Assembly: GCA_039720395.1 (NCBI GenBank)
Contig: CM077833.1
Coordinates: forward strand, 11,593,133-11,657,132
Source: Liquidambar formosana
Lineage: Eukaryota; Streptophyta; Magnoliopsida; Saxifragales; Altingiaceae
Direction: 5' to 3'
DNA length: 64,000 bases
Positions 58,782 through 64,000 of the stretch are shown here, in pieces; position 1 is the first letter of the stretch, and the number at the start of each line of letters is the position of its first letter. The translations under genes were made by a program, and so were the position numbers. The notes beneath the pieces are model-generated. The model saw nothing but the letters and a program-made list of their open reading frames with translations. It was not told the DNA's origin and did not search any database.

Positions 58782-59951
58782 TGTGGACCCTAAAAAAAAC
58801 GACAAGGCCCACAGGAGGGTTTAAAAGTCGCTAGTCTGTGGACCCAGGGGAGAGGGCCCACGAATGGGTTTGGAAAAAGAAAGGAGTCGCCACCTTATTT
58901 TTTAAATGACACAAGGAAAACCCTAAAAAACGGTTTTGTTTTAGGAAAACAAAAGATTGACTCCATATTTAAAAATGGTAAGGCAAAAAGTCTTTTGGAA
59001 ACCAGAGAAATCGGGGATTCGGAGGCTAAGTTACGATATGGGAAGGTTCTAGGCAAAGCCTATAGGCACCCATATCGCCCTAAACGGTCTCTTAATTTAA
59101 TTGGGCTAAATCAAAGTCTTAATCACACACAAATCAACAATTATCATCACAAGACAGCATGCATATCATTCATTCATTCATCCATATAATCAAGTAAATC
59201 AAAGAAAAACAGAAAAAGAAAGAGGGAGGGGAGAAAACCTAGGATACTTAGTATCCTAGGGCGGACTTGAACCTCACGAAGAGCGCCTACGTACCATGTA
59301 TGAAAATACATGGATCAAAGTCCACGTAGTTCGAAAGGGAATAGGGTTATAACCTAATCAAGGCCTATGGTAAACCCTAAGTTTCCTTTCAAGTAAAACA
59401 TGGTAAGTTTCCAAAAGTGAATGATTCTCAAAAGATTTTTGGTAAATATAGAATTCGATAAAGATGGAAACTTTGATTTGAAAAGTATTTTTTATTTAAA
59501 GGAAACTATAAGGATTGCCATGTTCCCCTATTAGGAAATAACCCTAGGGGGGAGAAAGGGAAAGTTTCAAGGAAAAGAAAGAAGGGTGAATTGGGGCACC
59601 CTCATACCCTACTTACCTTAAGCAAAAGTAACCTGTCAAAATAACCACCCTATTGCATAGGGTAATTACCTTATTTGCAAGATTTCATCTCACAATAGCC
59701 AAAATAACCACCCCACATTGGTGGGGTGGTTGCACCTGTTGTACCTGTCAAAGCACCTGCAATTTCCATACAAAACATACCAAAATACCAACCAACCAAG
59801 CTAGATTCCAAATCAAGCCATTATCATGCTTAAACATAAGCAAACACATGCTCAAAACTCATCATTAAAGCCATTAAACAGATCTGGACAGAATTGAAAT
59901 AGAGCTTAAAATCAACCATAAATCATGTAAACAACACGAATCATAAGCTAA
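58782..59951 (-). mobile_element. Gypsy-type LTR, 3' part (minus strand), cut by CACTA 2
   Basis: On the plus strand it starts TGTGGACCC, the complement of GGGTCCACA LTR ends. It carries the conserved block at about 58990-59100 and the equivalent of 48840-48930 at about 59630-59730. It breaks at 59951 where CACTA 2 begins. A second TGTGGACCC at 58837 lies 55 bp in, so the exact LTR edge is slightly ambiguous. A 64-codon frame at 58995-59189 is also found in 49379-49603 and is LTR sequence. Confidence 0.82.
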
Positions 59952-59965
59952 CACTACTACAAAAA

Positions 59966-60580
59966 CGTTGATAGATGACTGTATTTAACAGTCATCTTTT
60001 AGCAAAACAGTCATCTTTGTTTTTAGAAAAAACAGTCATCTCTTCAGGCGTCATCTTTTATCATCAAATAAGATGACCGTTTTTTACGGTCATCTTTGAG
60101 AATAATAGATGACCGTTTTTTAAAAACAGTCATGTTTGAATCAAAGAAAGAAAATCCTTTATTCATTAACACGGTCATCTTTTGTGCTATAGATGACCGT
60201 TAAAAACGGTCATATATTCAACAAAACATGACTGGTTTTATCTTAAAAACAGTCATATATTACTATATAAGATGACTGCTTTTCACAGTCATCTTATGTT
60301 CTTAAAAACAGTCATATATTACTATATAAAATGACTGCTTTTTACAGTCATCTTATGTTTTAAAAAACAGTCATATATTACTATATAAGATGACTGTGTA
60401 ACTATATAAGATGACTGTGAAACACAGTCATCTTATGTTCTTAAAAACAGTCATGTATTACTATATAAGATGACTGTGTGACTGTATAAGATGACTGGTT
60501 TTCACAGTCATCTTATGCTTTTAAAACCAGTCATCTTATGTATTAAAAGATGACTATAGAAAACAGTCATCTTATCTATG
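59966..60580. repeat. CACTA 2 subterminal repeats AGATGACTGT / ACAGTCATCT
   Basis: More than twenty copies of a decamer in both orientations in about 600 bp, often as inverted pairs that could form hairpins. Near 60060-60210 a variant with ACCGT instead of ACTGT (AGATGACCGT) dominates; elsewhere ACTGT does. Subterminal arrays of this sort bind TnpA-like proteins in CACTA elements. Confidence 0.88.
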
Positions 60581-61250
60581 GCACAATTTTATTTTTTATT
60601 TATTTATTTTTTTTTGTGGTATTTATATACAAAAAATGTCATATACTATTTACTATCCTATAAACCTGTTATTAAATTTGATACATCAACCTGTTTATAC
60701 AAATTACTCAATAATTAAATTCTCAATATGAAATAAAAGAAATTAAGACAAATAAAATAACAAAGGAAATTAAATCACTCATATTAATTATAAAACCATC
60801 ATTTTCGTTTCATTGGATTACAAGAACAAAGTTTCAAAAGTTATCACCATTCCCTTGACTTAACTAGTGCTACAATATTGTTGATGTTAAAATGAAAAAC
60901 AAATCTAAAAAGGCAACATCTTCGAATTAGAAGAGTGAGCCATGGTGCATGATTCAACTACACAAAAAGAAGCCATGAGGTGAGAACCAAAAAAACAAAA
61001 AACAAAAGAGCTCCCATTTAGAAGAGTGAGCATCCACAAAAGCTTCAGTGTTAATTTGCTCCCATTTCTTTGACTCTATCAAAGCAAAATATCCCTTCTC
61101 TTTGTCTTTCTCTCTATCTCACCTACATATGCACCTACAAAAGGCAAAATCTATTTAACACATGCAGTTCTATGTAACAGTGTGCTAATCGCAAAAAGAA
61201 AGAGCTAAAAATGCAAAAATGGGAAAAAACAAAATCTCCACAAATCATAC
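60581..61250. other. CACTA 2 interior, mostly unrecognised
   Basis: AT-rich to 60880. On the minus strand an open stretch around 61110-60970 includes KEKGYFALIESKKWEQINTE, which may be a further exon, but I found no clear splice sites to bound it. Confidence 0.35.
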
Positions 61251-61391
61251 CAGTTTTTGAACTAAATAAGACCCAATCAATGTCAACATCAAATTTCTCT
61301 CCTCCAGATTAATTGATAAATTATTTCCTGGACAAAGTTTATCATTTCTCATTTTGATGTTCTGCAATTGCGGGGATAACCTCTGATTTTC
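61251..61391 (-). CDS. Putative exon in CACTA 2 (coiled-coil-like)
   Basis: Minus strand: acceptor TTTGTTGTTTAG, then 47 open codons, then donor GTATGA. Only one of three frames is open. The peptide starts ENQRLSPQLQNIKMRNDKLC and is rich in L, N, E and Q with a heptad-like look. Product not recognised. A transposon protein and a captured host exon are both possible. Confidence 0.38.
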
Positions 61392-62345
61392 CTAAACAAC
61401 AAAAAACCAATGTCATGCGTCAATGGACAATATAATCTCCTGAAATATTTATAGTTTATGGATATCCCAACCTCCTGCCCTGATGGAGTCAATTGACCAC
61501 TGTGTGTAGAAGCCAATTAAAGGTTCTGTCTACCTTTGCTAATGAATACCACTCATTCTCTTTAGATATCTTAGGAAGGTTTGAGCTAGTACAAAGTTAA
61601 GGATGCTAAAAGAAAAAGACTGCTTGAAGCAAAGAGAGTATAAACTTCATATAGCAAAGAAGAGATGTAACATCAACTTCATTAGATTCTGATTGAGGAC
61701 ATAACTAAATGATGTGCAGAATATAAATCAGTGCTATTATTGTCCCCATTTATTGGTATAAAATGTATTAATCGAACCATTGATTTACAAATTAAAATTT
61801 TAAAATTTAATATAGAGTATTGTAAAAGATAAGAAAACATTCGATGCTAATAATACAGGGAGCATATTTCAATCATTTCAACTATTTTGTAATGCCAGTT
61901 TAGTGTTTCAAGTTCCAACGGCAAGGTTGAAGCCAAATAGAACCCGTATTGGATTATGAGAATAACTAGATACATAGTACTTATAAAGTCAACTCCACCT
62001 GCATCATGTTTGGTTCTTACCTCAAACACGGTTGGAAGCCCAGAAAAAGAAGGGTTGCATTAAGCAGATAACCACTGTCCTTTTATTGAAATCTACATGA
62101 CCTTCAAATCCTGAAAATGTGATATAAGCTTTATATAAAGATAAATAGCAAAAAAGATTCATGTTGCTGCCCCAGGTGGTTGGAATGAAAGGTCTTGGTA
62201 AGTGTAATTATAGAGTCAACAAAGAAAATTCCAACATTTAGGAGATCCAAGGTAAAATCCTAAACAGTAGGAAAATATGGGGAAAACAGTGGCGGTGGAG
62301 GTATTTTTTTATTTCATAATCAGAGTCGAATTATATCACAAACGG

Positions 62346-62388
<43 letters not shown>
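62346..62388. repeat. (CT)n microsatellite, about 21 units
   Basis: Uninterrupted TCTCTC run of about 43 bases within CACTA 2. Confidence 0.95.
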
Positions 62389-62390
<2 letters not shown>

Positions 62391-62718
62391 CACATACACA
62401 AATAAACATACATAGATAATAAAATCATACCGAAACTTCTTATCAAAAGATTTTTCCAACTGCCAAATTAATCTAACGTTTTGTGTTTTTAATATTTTTT
62501 TAAACAAAAAAAAAATAAAAAAAATAAATCTAAGGAATTGAATGTATCAAAATGTCAAAATGCTTTAAATAACCAGTTCCTGTTAACACAGGCTGATGTT
62601 CCAATGCTGTGATGCAAGATTGCCTTGTCAATATCTACAACAATTCAAGCTTGCTTTAAAATAAACACGCTCGAACTACACTTTGTTCATACTTCATAGT
62701 TTGTGACTTCAGATAAAT

Positions 62719-62733
62719 GAATAGTAATTACCA
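62719..62733. repeat. LINE target-site duplication, left copy
   Basis: GAATAGTAATTACCA, repeated exactly at 63160-63174 on the far side of the LINE fragment. Confidence 0.95.
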
Positions 62734-63159
62734 CAAGATTTGTGACTTCACTTTGGTCCTTATGGTCGCTCATCTTTAATTTATTTGGTTTACATTGGGT
62801 GTTGCCCTCTAATCCTCACAAGATTTTTGTGGAATGGAGATCCAAAGCGGTGAACAAGAAAGCAAGGGTGGTTTGGGACACAGTTCCTCATGCAATTTTT
62901 TGGTGCCTTTGGAAAGCAAGGAACCTTAGAACCTTTGAAGACAAGGAGGTCTCATTAATTGAGATTAAGTCTACTTTAGAGAAGACTCTTTCTTGGTGGT
63001 TTAATAGTTTTACTAATGACCACAAACCTTCTTTTGTCTCTTTTTTAGATTCTCTTAAACTTTAGCTAGTTTTTCCCTTTTGGCTAACACTTGTATATTC
63101 CTTATGTACTCAGGTTTTGCCCTTTACTTTCAAAATAATACTTCATAAATAAATAAAAA
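62734..63159 (+). mobile_element. 5'-truncated L1-type LINE insertion (426 bp)
   Basis: Flanked by 15-bp duplications and ending in an A-rich tail (AAATAAATAAAAA), the pattern of target-primed reverse transcription. It holds the end of ORF2 (to 63065) and a short 3' UTR. At the 5' junction, TTTGTGACTTCA (62740-62751) repeats target sequence just upstream (62700-62711). This suggests filler copied from the target at insertion. Confidence 0.93.
62742..63065 (+). pseudogene. C-terminal end of LINE ORF2 protein (truncated)
   Basis: The open frame of about 107 codons to TAG matches the C-terminal tail of plant L1-like ORF2 in pattern: FGLHWVLPSN, then ARVVWDTVPHAIFWCLWKAR with NLRTFED after it, ending SFLDSLKL. 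The W..IP..I.W..W..RN.R.F motif is diagnostic. Endonuclease and RT domains are absent because of 5' truncation, so it has no activity of its own. The first ATG is incidental. Confidence 0.85.
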
Positions 63160-63475
63160 GAATAGTAATTACCAACTCAGCCAGAACCATGTGGCGGACA
63201 ACTGAGTTAGTGGAACTCTATTTCAATCACACCCAAGTATGCAGTGACTGTGCTTCACAAACTTGTGGTCTACATAAACTACCTTATCTCATTATGTAAA
63301 TGACTACGAATTGATAACCTACTATTTAGACGTATGGCACCAGTCACTAGCAGCCCATTAGGAAAAGGGTGCAGAATCAGTGGGTTTGTGACTTTTTTCT
63401 ATTTTATAAAAAAGGACTCAAGATATATTGTTTGAAATCAAAACAAATTCCATCCATCAGATGCAGAGTACATAC

Positions 63476-63597
63476 CTTGAGTAGTTTGCTAACATGATCA
63501 TGCATTTCTTGGAAACTATGAAATGTAATCCAGGATGTTGACACAATACATACCCAAGACTTAGAAATTATAACTGCTGCTTCAACTGCAAAACCAG

Positions 63598-63628
<31 letters not shown>

Positions 63629-63743
63629 TAATAAAGAACAGCCTGCCAGTATTACTACCTAACTTGCCACAGGTACAGATCATGGTGTACTGACCCCGAT
63701 ACTCTATAGCACCCTTTCGTGAGCTTAGGTCCTTGGCAGCCAC
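63476..63743 (-). CDS. Two frame-consistent exons of an unrecognised gene inside CACTA 2
   Basis: Minus strand: exon 1 is 63743-63659 (85 bp, acceptor TTGTTTAAG, donor GTAGTA) and exon 2 is 63585-63476 (110 bp, acceptor GGTTTTGCAG, donor GTATGT). Exon 1 ends after one base of a codon and exon 2 supplies the other two, so the spliced frame stays open for 65 codons. Peptides include KGAIEYRGQYTMICTCGKL and SWITFHSFQEMHDHVSKLLK. I do not recognise the family. It could be a transposon gene or a captured host gene. A TAA microsatellite lies in the intervening intron. Confidence 0.5.
63601..63634. repeat. (TAA)n microsatellite
   Basis: About nine TAA/AAT units within the putative intron between the two exons. 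Confidence 0.95.
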
Positions 63744-64000
63744 CTTAAACAAGAACTATAATCAAATATAAACTAAAGCTCAAGCTATGAAACAGCAAAC
63801 CATTATTAATTAGTTAATTACCATTAACACCCCAACATGTATGCATATTCAGCACCATATCAGGCAGCACCCACTCATGTTGCAATTCATTTAGTTCCAT
63901 GTTAGACACCTCATTTCTGTGATTGGAAAAAAACACCCATGTCTATGTCCATGTCCATATTTCATAGAGCCAGAGGAATATATATATACTGCAAGGATGG

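Larger units (their letters stand above)
61392..62733. other. CACTA 2 interior with (CT)n microsatellite
   Basis: No gene recognised. It contains the dinucleotide run at 62346-62388. A-rich low-complexity sequence lies around 62500-62530. Confidence 0.4.
50456..64000 (+). mobile_element. CACTA (En/Spm) transposon 1, left end; right end not in window
   Basis: The terminus CACTACAAAAAACTTAGG starts at 50456, after CTA (50453-50455, the likely 3-bp duplication). Subterminal words GGCTTTGCCGGC and GCCGGCAAAGCC follow. The interior has coding-like exons on the minus strand (50968-51075, 52639-52719, 53414-53620), one with similarity to a domain found in CACTA proteins. I found no TTTTTTGTAGTG terminus to 64000, so the other end should lie to the right after the nested insertions. 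The end coordinate is simply the window edge. Confidence 0.75.
59952..64000 (+). mobile_element. CACTA (En/Spm) transposon 2, left end; right end not in window
   Basis: CACTACTACAAAAACG begins at 59952 after TAA (59949-59951, possible 3-bp duplication). A dense array of subterminal motifs follows. The interior includes exon-like minus-strand blocks (61251-61391, 63476-63585, 63659-63743), a LINE insertion and microsatellites. No matching right terminus appears before the window edge. Confidence 0.75.

Noticed and set aside
58782..58845. Two TGTGGACCC ends 55 bp apart as a possible second tiny insertion
   Set aside because: No target duplication supports a separate insertion; more likely a duplicated LTR end or chance, so only noted as boundary uncertainty.

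Overview
The window is plant nuclear DNA from an angiosperm (species not identifiable here). It is almost entirely transposable elements nested inside each other; I see no intact host gene, rRNA, tRNA or CRISPR array. The plant assignment rests on Ty1/copia and Ty3/gypsy LTR elements primed by initiator tRNA-Met, a Tat-type gypsy pol with a convergent DUF7745-like gene, CACTA transposons with subterminal repeats, and a plant L1-type LINE tail.

Layout. (1) 1-12911 is a tandem LTR-internal-LTR-internal-LTR array of one copia family (A and B, repeat period 8033 bp). Its gag and pol are recognisable but dead. (2) 12912-15280 is the 3' part of a gypsy-type LTR apparently split by that array. (3) 15281-24651 is the 3' half of a minus-strand Tat-like gypsy element (G1): partial 3' LTR, tandem-repeat region, plus-strand DUF7745-like gene, then integrase, second RNase H, RNase H and RT. 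(4) 24652-37895 is copia element C, inserted in the G1 RT codons with TSD TAGAT. C carries a 2.3 kb solo LTR of another family (27038-29356, TSD TAAAC) and a 2.8 kb gypsy-type solo LTR (34118-36904, TSD ATAGC). (5) 37896-38045 resumes G1 pol. (6) 38046-40438 is a plus-strand gypsy-type LTR, interrupted by minus-strand copia D (40439-50455), which has the best preserved gag and a 3.1 kb solo LTR (46673-49752, TSD GCTGC). (7) From 50456 to the end lies a CACTA element holding a rearranged 2.9 kb copia derivative (53621-56536, TSD CTACC), a copia LTR (57299), a minus-strand gypsy-type LTR (58782), a second CACTA element (59952) and a 5'-truncated LINE (62734-63159, 15-bp TSD).

How the parts work together. 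Copies A, B and C share the same inactivating lesions, including the loss of the gag start codon, yet have intact LTRs, primer sites and purine tracts. They therefore look like a non-autonomous family moved in trans, and copia D is a closer relative of a coding member. The most notable unexplained structure is a set of three successive hairpins upstream of gag in these copia leaders. Their stems differ but all three carry the same 17-nt loop. In D all three loops carry the same substitutions.

Limits: alignments and repeat comparisons were by eye, domain calls come from motif recognition, and several elements have only one end inside the window.
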